Below the pieces are notes generated by a model. It was given only the letters and a program-made list of their open reading frames with translations, ran no database searches and was not told the origin of the DNA. A stretch of DNA of 16,484 bases from Phycisphaerae bacterium (GTDB lineage: Bacteria; Planctomycetota; Phycisphaerae; Phycisphaerales; SM1A02): the NCBI GenBank assembly GCA_002683195.1, contig NYSW01000064.1, forward strand, positions 1 through 16,484, in the 5' to 3' direction. The translations under genes were made by a program, and so were the position numbers. How positions within the stretch are numbered: position 1 is the first letter of the stretch; each line of letters opens with the position of its first letter. This document shows positions 15,925-16,484 of this stretch, one piece after another.

Positions 15925-16041
15925 ATTCCCCCCCGTCCACGTCGCCAAGAGTCCGCCTGCCGTCACCGTCACCTGGTGATGAACGGTTGATGACGAATCC
16001 CGGCGTCGATCCCACCCCCCCCCAACGGGTTGTTGCTCATC

Positions 16042-16484
16042 ATGGCCAGCAAGTCACGCCGTCGTCGCCGCAAGTCCGGCGGTTCCTCGTCGAATTCGAA
16101 TGGTTCCACCGGTCCTTCGATCACTCTCGCTCCGGGCGCCGTCCCCACCGACGAGCAGTTGGAGCTGGAGGCCGCCGAGCTGGAGTCTGAACTGCAGGAG
16201 CGATACGACCTCGCCAAGAAGAAGGGACTCGACCTTTCTGAATTGCAGAAGATGAAGCTCCCAGATCTTCTCAAACTGGCGAAGAAGGAGAAGGTGGAGG
16301 ACCCGGGAAATCTTCCGAAGCAGAAGCTCGTCTTCGAGATCCTCCGCAAGCGGGCTGAAAAGGCCGGCCTGATGATGGCGGAGGGCACGCTTGAAGTGAT
16401 GCCCGAGGGATTCGGATTCCTTCGAAGCGCCGAGTACAGCTATCTGCCTTGTGCGGATGACGTCTACGTCAGCCCCAGCCAGAT
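16042..16484 (+). CDS. rho: Transcription termination factor Rho, N-terminal part (runs off right edge)
   Basis: Rho is the hexameric RNA helicase that ends transcription of untranslated RNA. The 147 visible residues contain a basic head (SKSRRRRRKSGG, 3-14), a Ser/Asn/Gly stretch, an acidic helix (about 37-55), the Rho N-terminal helical domain (DLSELQKMKLPDLLKLAKK, 64-82, through LVFEILRKRAEKAG), and the start of the cold-shock-type RNA-binding domain: GTLEVMPEGFGFLRS (115-129) and SYLPCADDVYVSPSQ (133-147). The ATP-binding core lies beyond the window. The ATG at 16042 has no clear Shine-Dalgarno but is the only sensible start: the basic head begins there, and upstream sequence is non-coding. 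Confidence 0.95.
   Translation, partial: MASKSRRRRRKSGGSSSNSNGSTGPSITLAPGAVPTDEQLELEAAELESELQERYDLAKKKGLDLSELQKMKLPDLLKLAKKEKVEDPGNLPKQKLVFEILRKRAEKAGLMMAEGTLEVMPEGFGFLRSAEYSYLPCADDVYVSPSQ

Noticed and set aside
15882..16190. Small + strand open frame upstream of and overlapping rho
   Set aside because: It is in a different frame from rho, is Arg/Pro/Ser-rich in the way of out-of-frame high-GC sequence, and has no supporting motif.

Overview
The window is a high-GC bacterial chromosome segment. Its left and central two thirds are a surface-polysaccharide biosynthesis locus; its right third carries housekeeping genes (cysS, coaE, rho). Protein style suggests Planctomycetota, perhaps Phycisphaerae: the exopolysaccharide enzymes, the basic low-complexity head of Rho, and a long secreted protein of no recognised family. 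This is inference without any database search. All 12 intact genes that end inside the window stop with TGA.

Layout. 1-156 (-) is the N-terminus of a Wzx-type flippase, divergent from an O-antigen ligase/polymerase-like membrane protein (239-1645, +). An uncharacterised secreted protein (3459-1672, -) and gmd (4666-3617, -) follow. gmd is divergent from a tight five-gene operon on + (4897-10659): fcl, a WbuB-like GT4 glycosyltransferase, a formyltransferase, a NodB-type polysaccharide deacetylase, and a protein made of two fused GT2 glycosyltransferases. Joins in this operon are 4 to 7 bp gaps or 4 to 16 bp overlaps. Converging on it is a two-gene minus-strand operon: a GT4 glycosyltransferase (12490-11333) and a WcaF-like acetyltransferase (11340-10729). 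cysS and coaE (+) overlap by 4 bp. Next is a zinc alcohol dehydrogenase pseudogene (14860-15830), then the 5' part of rho (16042 to the window end).

How they fit together. Gmd and Fcl convert GDP-mannose to GDP-L-fucose. The glycosyltransferases would build a fucose-containing repeat unit on a lipid carrier. The acetyltransferase, formyltransferase and deacetylase would decorate or trim it, the flippase would export it and the ligase-like protein would polymerise or ligate it. No initiating sugar-phosphate transferase or export channel is visible, so the locus probably continues to the left.

Most notable points: the adjacent formyltransferase and deacetylase genes; the head-to-tail GT2 fusion; two inverted repeats in the gmd/fcl divergent region; and the dehydrogenase pseudogene, whose lesions (Trp codon to TGA, lost zinc ligands, a deletion-frameshift at an 8-base motif) can be read directly. 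I did not find a clearly novel multi-gene system; the formyltransferase-deacetylase pair is the best candidate for unusual chemistry.
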